From Sipunculus nudus (lineage: Eukaryota; Annelida; Sipuncula; Golfingiida; Sipunculidae): a stretch of 64,000 bases of DNA. Of the stretch, positions 36,201 through 48,091 are shown piece after piece (position 1 is the stretch's first letter; each line of letters begins with the position of its first letter). Under the pieces are notes generated by a model that saw nothing but the letters and a program-made list of their open reading frames with translations, did no database searches and was not told the origin of the DNA. The stretch spans positions 33,873,956 through 33,937,955 of the forward strand of contig CM049318.1 of NCBI GenBank assembly GCA_026874595.1, written 5' to 3'. The position numbers were made by a program, and so were the translations under genes.

Positions 36201-36930
36201 TCTCAAAAATAGAAGAAAAAATCGTAAAAAATCAAACAATACAGGTGGCGCCACCAGTCTGCAGGAACTGATAGAACATCTCATGATCAATATGTATGCC
36301 AAAATCATGACCATCAGTGATGTAGTTATTGAGATATTGAAGTTTTTGTATGAAATTTTTGACTATTCTGGGGGGTACTTTGGGGCCCCATAGCTCGAAG
36401 GATATGGGTAACAGAGACCTAATTTCTGGTTTCCAAGGAGATTTTTCATAGACCACTGAGTGTGTCAAGAATTAAGATTCTAAGTCCAGTCTTTATGATT
36501 TGTGCCTTGTTAACAGATGTTCACATTTTTAAAAGTCTCAAAAATAGAGAAAAAAATTCGTAAAAAATCGAAAAATACAGGTGGCAACACCAGTCTGCAG
36601 GAAGTGATGAAACATCTCATGATCAATATGTATGCCATAAATCATGACCATCAGTCAAGTAGTTAATGAGATATTGAAGTTTTTGTATGAAATTTTTTAC
36701 TTTTCTGGGGGGTACTTTTGGGCCACATAGCTCAAAGGATATGGGTAACAGAGACCTATTTTCTGGTTTCCAAGGAGATTTTTTATGGACCTCTCAGAAT
36801 CCCAAGTTACAAACTTCTAGGTCCAACGGTTACGATTTGTGCCTGGTAAACGGACGGACAGACGGACGGACGACGGACAAAGAGTGATCGCTATAGCTCA
36901 GATGACTTTCAGTCAGCTGAGCTAAAAAAA
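33247..36930 (+). mobile_element. P1 element, type I, complete
   Basis: Starts ACAAGTGACCCATGGGTC. About four 280-bp units (33560-34660, with AAATCAAGAAAGCT and GGTCAAACGGTTCC), a spacer with a hairpin (34660-34890), six 335-345-bp units (about 34890-36880, marked by CAGTCTGCAGAAACTGAT), then GGACGGACAGACGGACGG and the 3' hairpin ending GCTGAGCTAAAAAAA. GGTGGCGCCACC recurs at unit junctions. In the 12-kb intron, antisense to the kinase gene. Confidence 0.8.
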
Positions 36931-37465
36931 TGTGCCAAGGTCAAAGTTGGGCAAAATTTAAGGTACCAATTTTTTATTTTTGCTAATATTTTAAAAAATT
37001 TAACAGATTTTGATCTAATTTTGGGTATACAATTTTATTTTGTTTAATAAAAGGAACATTACTTGGAGAAAAGTGCTTAGCTTTAACAAGTTTTGTGTTA
37101 AGTGATCAAATTTCTTTCCTGATTATTTACAAAATGTATTATGTTTGGGCCCATAACTTTTTTTAAATATATAATACAGACCAAATTTCTGGCATGTACA
37201 TAGGAACTATATAGAGAATTATTTATGGTAAATATGAGGAAAAACAGATGAGTGGTTTTGATATTAGGCAGTCCTGAAGTGTGAAAATAGGTTTTTTTAT
37301 AAAAATTATGGTTTTTCCTTAATTCCTCAAAGGAATGAAGTCGCAAAGACCCAGTTTTCGGCTTGGTAGGAGATCTTGGGGACATCTAACATTATTCCGA
37401 ATTTTGGATTCCTAGGTCTTACAGTTTTAGAACGTGCCACATCTACGGACGGACGGACGAACGGC
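36931..37465 (+). mobile_element. P1 type II 3' part lacking its hairpin
   Basis: AAGTTGGGCAAAATTTAAGG through ATCTACGGACGGACGGACG is type II sequence, but the AGCTCAGATGAC hairpin is missing: the ACGG tract runs straight into the next P1 5' end at 37466. Confidence 0.65.
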
Positions 37466-40400
37466 CCATGGGTCACGGCACTCAGCTGATCGTGATTGGA
37501 CTATAAATGTTTCTCCACTGTGATACTATATCCAGTCGATAAAGCTTATGAATATCATGGACATGTTGGGCTATTATAAAGGAATGTTATGTAATATGTG
37601 AGTAAATGATAAATGAAATAACCTGACTGATGGATTTATAGAGTCAAATATAGTGGCTTATTTTTTATTTATTTAGGAGGGGTTGAAATTTGTGATATAT
37701 TTAAGCAAATATGAATGCAATGACAGCAGTAATAAGCAGTAGTAGAATGATAATAGGGCTATTTGTTGAAGGATCTAAAGTGTATGGTAGTCTGCAAACT
37801 TTCAATTTGACGGATATGATGTTATGATTAACTATGCTGATGAAGTGATTTATGAATTTGTGACTGTATGACACAATATCTCTTTAGTCTTGACAAGGTA
37901 CATTATTGTGATGCCCACTATGTCTACATTTTACACAATATTGACATAATTTCTGGCATGTACATAGGTACCTATGGATGAATAGTTATACAAAATATTA
38001 AAGTATGAATATATCTGATTCATCTTGTTCTTGCTTACTGAGGCTGACTTTGGGATGGGGTTCGGAGAAGGGAAAAGTGAGGGCAGCACGAAGGTGGATG
38101 TAGAAATATTCTATTGTAATGTTTTTCATTTATATAAGAATATGAAAAGCTAAGAGAAAAGGGGCCCTCCTACTTGGTTATAGTAAAGTTCTAAATATAT
38201 GATTGCAAACTAATACTCTGACAAGACTGTCATGAAGAAAAACAGTAAAAGTTTTGAGATACTGTGATGCATATGAAAATTTACAGATGGACAGAATGGA
38301 CTTATACCTTTATTTCACTTTCAAGGGAATAATGCATTGAAGTTTATATATAATCCTATTTTTTTAAGCATATCCACTTTTTCCATTAAGAAGTTTTTAT
38401 CAAAATCATTTTTTTATTTACAGGTTTTATAAATTTTTAATACAAAAACCTGAAATTATAAGTTAAAATATTAGAATTGTTGCAAAAGTTGCAATCATCA
38501 TATATCAAGTGTAGCTCATATTGGGTCATATTATGCATACACATATATTTTATTATTTTTAAATCATAAATGTTTAAACTGAATTTTAAAGAACATAATG
38601 CCACAACATGGCATCTACAAGAATATTCCTTGAATCACTATTAAAAAGTTTTGCACATTTGAGTTTTCAGTACATGCTTAATTTTATTCACCAAAATAAA
38701 ATAAAAGATTCAGTAAATTTGATAAAATAAAACATCTTTTCAAATAAAGTATACACACTGTTGGTTGAATGAGGGACAAACAATATCATTGTGCTAATTA
38801 CTATCCCAGTTTTAATTTATTACTGGAATTAATAGTCAATTTCACACCTGGTGAAGTTTTTACTCTTCTGAAGTAAGGAATTACTTATCTCATGAACATC
38901 CACACTTTCATAGCAAATACACCACTTTGTGAACACAATTAAATGTACACTTTAACCATTGTAACAATGGTGGTACAATACAAAATCTAAAATGTAGCAC
39001 AGCCTAGAATAAGAATGAATCAAATACAGAAAATAATAACATGCCTCTAGTTTATGCACAATCTGGGGGGGGGGGAGTGCAGGGCAGAGGGGAAGCCTGC
39101 TGGTAGTGGCCAAGCTGACCCAAGGCAAGCTGCCTGGGGTTGGGTTACATAATGCAAGTGAAGGTTGTACTACTAGGTGGGCTAGATGTAAACAACACTT
39201 GACATGGTGTATGAAAACATAAATAAAAGCTATTCTTTCCAATCAATTTCTTTGATATTTCAGATTTTCTAATGTATATATGCTGTGAAAATTAAATCAA
39301 CAGTGCCAAAGTTGGACAAAATTTAAGGTATTGATTTTTTATTTATGCTAATAACTTGAAAAATTTGCAAAATTCAGATCTAATTTTGGGTAAACAATTG
39401 AATCTTGATTAAATAAAGTTATATTCCTGAAAAAAAGTCTCTAGGTTCAGCAATTCTCATGTTAAGTGAGTAAATATATTTCCTGATTTTTTTTTAAAAA
39501 TTGCATTATGTTTTGGCCCATAACTTCAAAATAATACCCAATACTGACCTAATTTTTGGTATGTTCATAGAAAATGTATGAAAGAATGTGAATACTAAAT
39601 ACGATCAAAAACAGATCAGTGGTTTTGATATTAGGCAGCCTTGAAGTGTAACAATGGCTTTTTTTAATGGAAAACAGAGTTTTTTTTTCCTTAATATCTC
39701 GAAGGAACGAAGTCCTAATGACCCAATTTTCGGTATGGTAGGAGATTTTGGGGACATCTAAAATTATGCCAACAGCCTGGGGAGCATAGAGATGTGCACT
39801 GAATGACCTACAGTCATCAAAGTGGACTGCTCGACAATGCAAGGGAATACAATGAGAGCCTCCAAAAAAATTCAATAACTAGCCTAATTTTGCAGCTTTA
39901 ATTTTCAAATTTCAGATTTTAACAGATTTAATCCTTATGTATACATGCTGTGAAAATTAAATCCACAGTACTTACAGAAAAAAAAGTGCCGTGGCCACAG
40001 TTGGGCAAAATTTAAGGTACCAATTTTATATTTTTGCCAATATTTAAAAAAATTAAATAGATTTTGATCTAATTTTTGGTATACAATTAAATTTTGATCA
40101 ATTAAAGTTGTATTACTGAAAAAAAGTCCCTACCTTTAACACTTTTGGTCTTAAGTGACCAAATATCTTTCCTGATTTTTTTACAAAGTCCATTATGTTT
40201 GGGCCCATGACTTTTTTAAATTTTATAATACTGACTTAATATCTGGCATGTACATAGGAACTATATAGAGAAATATTGATGGTAAATATGAAGAAAACCA
40301 GATGAGTGGTTTTGATATTAGGCAGTCCTGAAGTATGAAAATAGATTTCTAAAAAAATTGAGGTTTTTCCTTAATATCTCGAAGGAACGAAGTCCTATTG

Positions 40401-40595
40401 ACCCAATTTTCGGCATGGTAGGAGATTTTTGGGACATCTAACAGTATGGCAAATTTCAGATTCATAGGTCCAACGGTGTCGAAACATGCCAGTCTTACGG
40501 ATGGACATCCGGATGGACGGACGGACGGAGGGACAGATGATGGACAATGGACCACGACTATAGCTCAGATGACTTACAGTCAGCTGAGCTAAAAA
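37466..40595 (+). mobile_element. P1 element, type II, 3.1 kb
   Basis: Begins GGCCCATGGGTCACGG at the ACGG tract of the preceding piece. The first 500 bp match 60300-60830, and 38100-39760 matches 27660-29330. It ends GGACGGACGGACGGAGG, then the AGCTCAGATGAC...GTCAGCTGAGCTAAAAA hairpin. Confidence 0.7.
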
Positions 40596-42000
40596 TTAAA
40601 ATGATTCCTGAATACCACAAAGGTAAAATGGTTCTTCAATATCACAAGTTTACTGATTGTTGAATATCACCCGTTTGTCATAAGAATTTCAGAAAATTTA
40701 CTTTGTATTAACATACTAACAGATACACTGGTGTGTCTTTAATTATGAGCAAATATTCACATATTTATTCACATACAATCATTTAGCTAAGCTAAATTGG
40801 CTACCATTATAAGCTGCATGATAAAACAATACTCTAGCATTGGCATCATATGGTATTACTTTTGTTCATCAGATGCAGGCCTGGACAAATTAGTAATTGG
40901 TGTAACCTAATTTTTTCGGGTTACGCGAATTCCAGTTTGCGTAACCCATTCAACTTGCCATAACCCATGTTATTTTTTCTATCTAAAACATGCGAGTTTA
41001 AGCTTGTATAAATATATACCGGTAATATATATATACAGAGAGAAAGAGAGAGAGAGAGAGAGAGAATTTAGAATGATAGGATTATTTATTATTTGATGCC
41101 ATTATATTGTATACTGTTTCTGTATTTTCCATTTAATAAATTCACTTCTGATAACCTTATGCTTGTGTTTTTGTTGGGGGGGGGGGGGGGAGAAATTGCA
41201 GCAGTTGCAAGACAAAGAAAAGAATAAAGCACAATAAATAAACACTTTTAATTTGCAGTAGTATGCCAGTCAGACACCATTATAGCTATGACAATAAAAC
41301 TGTAGTTTACAGGAATATGTTAATTGGGGGTTGCTTAATGATAAAAATAACATATATTCATGTAAGTTTTAGGGAACTTTGGCCCCCTGTAATGGCACCA
41401 ACAATATATCTAACATCTTTGACGTCATCTTGACGTCAATCTGTTTTTAATTGCTTCTGTAGTTTAGATAAATGAAATTAGAACTATCCAGAGAATATTA
41501 AATAAACTGAATAACAATGAAAAAATCATCATATCAGTAAACTGATTTAAAACCAGTCTATATTCCTCACTACCAGCATCATGATTTTTTTTTTTGCACC
41601 CGGCATCCTAAAATAGGCTTCCGTAACCTTTGACTGAACCCACCAGCTAATTAATATCACGACTAGTATTGCTGAGACTATTGGCTGAGAGATTCTGTAC
41701 GCAAAATACAGCTGTGTGGTCCAGTTACGGTATGCATATTTGTCACTGCTGAACCACGAGATGGAATTCTTACATTAAGAACACCTATGGTCTAAGCCTC
41801 AAACCAAAGAAACGCAATTAAAACACAGATTTATTGAAGCCTCATTGTAAGGGAAGTCTGAGATATTAACAAAGTTTCTAGTTGGTCCGACTTCCCTTTT
41901 TTGGAAATCCCTTTTGCGGCGCCATCTATCAGCAGTTAATGAAAGATGTTCTGGCCCAGGAGGATTAATGGTACCATGCACAGACTATAACTAATTTCTA
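40596..42000. other. intronic sequence with simple repeats
   Basis: Contains (GA)n at about 41036-41066 and poly-G at about 41175-41191. No exon was recognised. ATAACTTC-type words and a palindromic GACGTCATCTTGACGTCA (about 41420) are present but unexplained. Confidence 0.4.
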
Positions 42001-42739
42001 ACAAGGGCACCGCAAAGTGAAGCATCCCCTCGCATGGGAGCATAATGATATGGGGTTTATTATGCAAGTGTTAAAATGAGGTGGGGAGATGTGTGAGCTT
42101 GAGCTTTGATGTCAAACTCAATAAGTTGCACGTGTATCGGTGTGAGGCATATGTGCGAGATGAAAGGTTTAGGTCAAATGGTTTGGCTTGAAATTGATCT
42201 ACAAGCTTTTTCAAGAAGTGGGTGCTGTGGCTGTGACCTTTGACCCTGTGACCTCAAAATCAATAGGTTTCTTCATCAATAGGTGGGAAAGCCATATGAG
42301 CAAGATGAAAGGTTTAGGTCAAACGGTTTGGCTTGAAATCGATCCACAAGCTTTTTCAAGAAGTGGGTGCTGTGGCCGTAACTTTTGAATCCGTGACCTC
42401 AAAATTGACAGGTTTCTTCATCAATGGGTGGGTAAGCCATATGTGCAAGATGAAAGGTTAAGGTCAAACGGTTTGGCTTGAAATCGATCCACAAGCTTTT
42501 TCAAGAAGTGGGTGCTGTGGCCATGACCTTTGACCCTGTGACCTCAAAATCTATAGGTTTCTTCATCCATTGGTGGGTAAGCCATATGTGTGAGATGAAA
42601 GGTTTAGGGCAAACGGTTTGGCTTAAAATTGATCCACAAAGCAATTTTGGACGGACAGACGGAAGGACATGCAGACAGACAGACAGACGCACTAACGAAG
42701 GCGTTACTATATCCCTTTCGCAACGAGGGGATAATAATT
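42001..42739 (+). mobile_element. P4 element
   Basis: Starts ACAAGGGCACCGCAAAG with AGCATCCCCTCGC. Four tandem units of about 140 bp follow (AAGTGGGTGCTGTGGC ... GGTTTGGCTTGAAAT), then GACGGACAGACGGAAGG and (CAGA)n, ending CTTTCGCAACGAGGGGATAA. The 5' TCCCCTCGC is the near inverse of the 3' GCAACGAGGGGA. In the 12-kb intron, antisense to the gene. Confidence 0.7.
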
Positions 42740-43066
42740 GAAAGACGTATTCTAAATAGCAGACATGGATGCCATAGTCCATTTTAGGATAAAAGTGATC
42801 AATCCACACAAAAGAGTGGATTGGTTCACAATGACTCTCCACTTGAATCTGACTTGAATTTTTATTTTTTCTGTCAACTGGTTTGCGCGAATGAAAATCT
42901 GTTTGCGCCAATTTCATTTTTTCATAACCCAAACAATCTTTCCCGCAATTTGTCCAGGCCTGAAATGCTAGTGATACCTCAAACCATGACTAGTGGCAAC
43001 CTGGTAAATTTTTTTGTAATATGATTTAACGAACCAACATGACTGACACCAATGCTGAGTTAAATA

Positions 43067-43244
43067 CAGAGAAACCCTAAAATTAAAACAACCAAGAGGA
43101 CCTAGATTTAGTGGACACATTTTCAAGGTGGTCATCTAAGCAAGGTGTGATGTAAAGAGCAAATTTGAATTCTGACTTTGAAAAAGTGGTTATTGTTTTA
43201 ATGTGGTCACTACACCAAGGTGGTCATTAGGTGCGGACTTACTG
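43067..43244. mobile_element. short pogo-like MITE
   Basis: Left end TA then CAGAGAAACCC. Right end GTGGTCATTAGGTGCGGAC and TTACTG then TA. About 178 bp, similar to 30163-30335. Confidence 0.5.
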
Positions 43245-43323
43245 TAGTTTCTCAATTAAGAATTACTGACAGCATTGAATGGCCGTGAATAGTTTTCTTG
43301 CTTAGTAATAACAGTTTAGTTAC

Positions 43324-43421
43324 CTGTCCAAAATGGTCCAGGAGATCATCCTCCGCTTCTCGCAGTCCCTCGAAGTTAGACCCGTCATCAGAGTGGGCCA
43401 CAGTCTCTTTGGCAAACAGGT
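43324..43421 (-). CDS. MAP3K14: NIK-like kinase exon, acidic linker
   Basis: A 98-nt exon between CCCTTTGTAG and GTAACT. Entered in phase 1, left in phase 0. It encodes LFAKETVAHSDDGSNFEGLR and EAEDDLLDHFGQ, an acidic, probably helical segment. It joins in phase to the long linker exon at 48092 and the exon at 31231. The flanking introns are 4.7 and 12.1 kb, both filled with transposable elements. Confidence 0.75.
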
Positions 43422-44624
43422 CTACAAAGGGAATGACAAAGTATACTGGAATCTACACTAAGTAATACCAACATGCTATCCTGATGAAGAGCTATGATGC
43501 AGGGACTTTATACCACAGTACTTAGAAGTAAATAGCCTTGACATTTCAAAGCTGTGATCATTAGAATGACAGTTAATACGGAAACTAATTTTTCCTTCAT
43601 ATAATCTGCATGCTGAATCATTAATTAGCATATTAATTAGCATATTCTGTTGATGTGTAGTCTTAGTATGTACTTTTAATACTTTTTACTGACAGATGTT
43701 ATCTTAAGATTTCTGAAGGTATAAAGGTATTAAGATGTGTTGCTGTTTACTGAACATAACAAAGATTTGTCTATAACCTTGAGTCAAATGTCTGTATAAG
43801 GTTGAAACAATTGTATGGCAAAATGAAGCTTTATTTACTTACTTTGTAACATTCTAGATTATATATTACACAGAAAATATCCATAACCTACAACCTGTAG
43901 TAAAGAACACTGGAACAATCTATTAATGTTAAAATTGACAGTGCAGGCCAAATTCCCATTACTTTCAAGTAGCACAGGGGCAACAACTAAAATTTTAAGG
44001 ACTTTCAAGACCTTGCTTTAAAAACGTATTAAAACGATAAAAGTTTGACCTGTCACACCTACGACTTGTCAAACACCACGTGCATGGACTTCAGTATGCA
44101 GAGCTTACAGTTTTGGCCGAGTGCCATGGTGCGCTGAGCACCCGACAACCAGGACCCGCGGCTGAACAGATGCATAGCCGGGGCCTAATAGGTAACCGCG
44201 TGTTTACACAGGAACAAGGGGAACGGGATCTATGGCCATTCAAGGAGAACAAAGATTGATTTTCTTTCACGGTTTACATACATTATACGTATTTGGGAGT
44301 TGACAAGAGAGACAAGTTTATAACGATCATACAAATCTCGCATACACATACAAGTCATATGTGAAATCTGGACTTATTGTTTATTGGAGAGTTGAATAGG
44401 AAGACGTTGGTTTGTAACATTCATACATCATGCACACACATTCAAGTCACAGAAGGAGCCCGATTATCTTATAAGAAGGTTTATTTACATGGAATCTACA
44501 AATGGCAACAAATTAAACAATCAACGTAGTGATAACTGACCTTGTGATAACTGTAAGTAATTAGTGTCCATTAGTAATAAGTCACTAGATCCTTCTGGTT
44601 GAATGCACATATCCGAAGGTGCAT

Positions 44625-44876
44625 CTAAATGAAATGGTATGTAGTTACAACAGCGGCTGACAATAGCTCGTTTAGTTGATAACACTGCCAAAGTCGATAG
44701 GTGTCGGCCTCCGGTTTTCCTTCATGCGTAAATGTAGAGATGCCGTCATCTGACGATTCATCGTCGCTGGCCATCAGTTTGATCACGGAAGTAGGTTCGG
44801 CCCGCTGAGACTTCTTGATATCATTCAACTGCTGCAGTTTTTCAAGTGGCATTCGGGATTTGCGTCCTCGGCCCAT
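44625..44876 (-). CDS. hypothetical small protein inside a kinase intron
   Basis: ATG in context GTAGTTTCGTCT/CGATGGGC opens 83 codons: a basic start MGRGRKSRMPLEKL with an AT-hook-like GRGRK, a charged middle with SDDESSDDG, and a C-terminal half with Trp and Cys. A longer frame begins at 44939. Surrounding sequence (43900-45400) is richer in GC than its neighbours, lacks P-family repeats and has an AGCCAAT box on the minus strand at about 45250. It could be a nested gene, an alternative first exon of the kinase gene, or a transposon N terminus. Confidence 0.4.
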   Translation of the reverse strand: MGRGRKSRMPLEKLQQLNDIKKSQRAEPTSVIKLMASDDESSDDGISTFTHEGKPEADTYRLWQCYQLNELLSAAVVTTYHFI

Positions 44877-45457
44877 CGTAGTTTCGTCTGGTATTGGTGT
44901 AATATTTATTTGTTGCGGTGTTGACAGTATGAATATCATAGACGTTATAGTTGGGATATGAAGCAGCTTATTATAAAGTAATTTTACGTATCTGTCGATA
45001 GGCTCAGGATATAGCAGAATAACATGATGTCAAGTGAAAATTTGTGTTTCGGCGTAACATGGCCGAAAAAAAAGACAGAAAGGCCAATGACAATAACAGA
45101 TCATTCACAAGGACGGGTTTGTTTGCACACTAATTAGTTGTATTCTCAGCTTATTAGATTGGGCTATCAAACGTCGACCGTCGGTTCTTGCCACCTCGTG
45201 CACGGAGGTACTTGGCCCATGCATTAATTAAACACTTGCACCTCGCGATTGGCTGAATGACCCAGGTTAGGGCTAGGGCAGAGTGATTGACAGGCCTGTG
45301 GCAGGGCTGGAGTTAGTTTACAAACACCCTGTCAACACATCTTGGTGTTTACTGAATAGAAATGACCCTTTTCCACAAAATGTAACCGGCGACCCAAAAT
45401 GGGCTCAGCTGCATTAGATCCGCCCAGTATTCAATATTATGTAAACCTTTTATTGAA

Positions 45458-47901
45458 ACAAGTGACCCATGGGTCATGACGCTCAGCTGCCAAGCATGAC
45501 CTGTGACATCATGGACTGAGATTCACAACTTCCAGTCAAATTTTGAAGAACCAATTTGCCAATTTGTTGAAAATTTTCTATGACAACAGAAATATATATC
45601 ACCTATGTCTGGTTAAAACACAGAGAATTGATGGTCTGAGGAAAATGCATGATTGTTAAGCTATCAGGAACTATTCAAACAGCTTGCTTGAAACCTGTCA
45701 GTCTCAAAAGGAACACCAAAAAGGGCAAATATAAGATCAAAATATATAGCAAAAATCAAGGAAATACATGCAAGAATTATTGAGAAACTGGTGCTTCTGT
45801 ATGAATTTTTATTCAATACAAGACAACTGTACTGCACTTTTATAAATGATGGTAATATTTATTCAGAAATATTTGACCCAATCCTTTACAAGATTACATA
45901 AATATACATCCAACTGCATTCACTTTAACTGTTCTTGAGATAATATGATCAAAGGGAATTAAAAGATGGTTGCCTGGTGGCCATATTGGACTTCTGACAA
46001 GTCTGAAATCAGACAACAAACATTCTGTAAATCGTGTCAAACATTAAAGAAAAATTACTGAAACTGCACTGAAGAAAGAATTTCTAAGGTGGCTAACTGG
46101 CAGACATAATGGATTTCTGACAAGTATGACATTTGATATCCCACATTCTCCAATAAGAGACCAAACTTGGGGCAAATTATCCAGTAATGAATGCCCAAAA
46201 TAATTCAAAAGGCATGTCCAGGCCCTCATATCAGATTTAAAGATATGCAATTGTAAAAAGTGTAAGTCCAATATTTTTTATTATCACTCTGCTTTTCAAT
46301 GGGGTCAGCAGGGTAGGTAAACTGCCAAACCTGAAAGAAAAGAAATGCAGAAAGCATGACTAAGAGTCTTGAAATAAAACAAAAAGCCATCCTAAATCAA
46401 GGTACACATCCACATATTATGAGAACAAACACTTGCTTTTATATTTGGTGATATATAATAAAATATTCAGATATCTAGTAAACTAAGTTTATTGCTAGGA
46501 TTCCATAAAATAAACTGCAAAATGTTCCCATCATCTTATAAATCAGTGGCTAAACCTTAATACTATACTCTCATAGTCTTAATGCCTGGCTGAAGCATTC
46601 CGACAACAGTGTTTTTGTTATGAAGTAACGAGGTACTTATCACTGAGCCTTATCACTTAATAGGCTGATCAAAAGGGAGTCATATGTCACCAGTGTCACT
46701 CGCAATTACAGCCACACAGGGATATATACCAGCTGGAGTGGGATGGTTATATATACAAGAAAAATAGAGATGGTCTATAAAATAAGTAATTGTGAACATC
46801 CCTGACCTATGACCTTGGCCTTTTGCCCACATATCAACTGGATTCTTTCTAAATGATGGGTAACTACTAACCACTTAAATCTGGTGTAATTACTTGGCAA
46901 CCAATGGGTGAATAACTTTGACCTGCAACCTTTAACCTGCTGACCAGCTGACCCCAAAATCAATAAGTTATTTATTCAAGCAAAAAGACCCTTAAATATA
47001 AAGTTTGAGTCAAACTGAGTGATGCATAGATGTGGCATATGTGAAAGACTGAAGGTTTGGGTTGAACAGTTACACTTGAAATATGCTCACAAGCATTTAG
47101 AACAATTAAATATTGTGACCTTGACCTTTGACTTTTTGACCTCAACATCAATAGGCTTCATCCCTTATTGGTAGGTAAGCCATATATGACAGATGGAAGG
47201 TACAAATTGAAAAGTTTGCCTGAAAATGACTCCACGCAAGAAGTGGGTGCTGTGAACTTGACCTTTGACCTCAAAATCAACAGGTCATTCCCCTGTTGGC
47301 AGAAAGCAATATCAGTGCTGGAAGGTTTGGAATGAAAAGTCTAGCTTGAAATGTGTCCACAACCTTTTCAAAGAAGTGGATCCTGTGACCCTGACCTTTG
47401 ACCTTGTGACCTCAAAATCTATAGGATTCTTCTCCAACTTAGTAGGTGAGCTATATGTGAAAGATCAAAGAATTGGGATGAAAGGGTTGGCTCAAAATGC
47501 ATCCACAGGCTTTTCAAAGAAGAGGCTCCTGTGACCTTGACCTTTGACCTTTTGACTTCAAAAAAATTATGGTTCTTTCCCTGTTGGTAGGTGAGCTGTA
47601 TGTGAAAGATGAAAGGTTTGGGATGAAAATTTTGTCTCAAAGAGTTATTTCTGGGGGATGCAAACACACCCCATAACTTCGAAAATATAGGTCGCAGTGA
47701 CCTAATTTGAGGTTTGCAAGGAGATCTTTTTATAACCTTTAAGACTGCATAGGGTTCATGGCCCTAGCCCCTACGGTTACAATTTGTGCCCTGCTAATGG
47801 ACGGACGGCTGGCCGGACGGCCGGACGGACAGACGGAAGGACGACGGACAAAGACCCATCGCTATAAGCCCAGCATGACTGAAAGTCAGCTGAGCTAAAA
47901 A
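45458..47901 (+). mobile_element. P1 element with TGACCT-rich body
   Basis: Starts ACAAGTGACCCATGGGTC and ends GACGGACAAAGACCC then GAAAGTCAGCTGAGCTAAAAA. The 3' half has about five units of 100-140 bp with GTGACCTTGACCTTTGACCT, AAAATCAATAGG and TTGGTAGGTAAGC. Three exact TGACCTTTGACCT sites are at 47269, 47392 and 47538. Antisense to the kinase gene. Confidence 0.75.
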
Positions 47902-48091
47902 CACCGATTTTTAGGATTTTGACCAGTCCTGCTACCTTAAATTCCATGACCTGCCATGTTTTTTAGGCAACTGCATAACCCCTATAATGATGAACAATGA
48001 GAATCATGATGTTACTATCTAAATATGTAACTAGCTCACTTTATCCTATCTTGTTAATGTGATGCTATCAGAAGTATCATTCAATACTCAC

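Noticed and set aside
35099-36468. Several open frames of 60-107 codons on both strands, with near copies at 55900-59435
   Set aside because: They recur because the 340-bp repeat recurs; frames shift between copies and show no coding constraint.
42501-42932. 143-codon minus-strand frame
   Set aside because: Spans P4 core units and the CAGA/ACGG tract; a by-product of repeat sequence.
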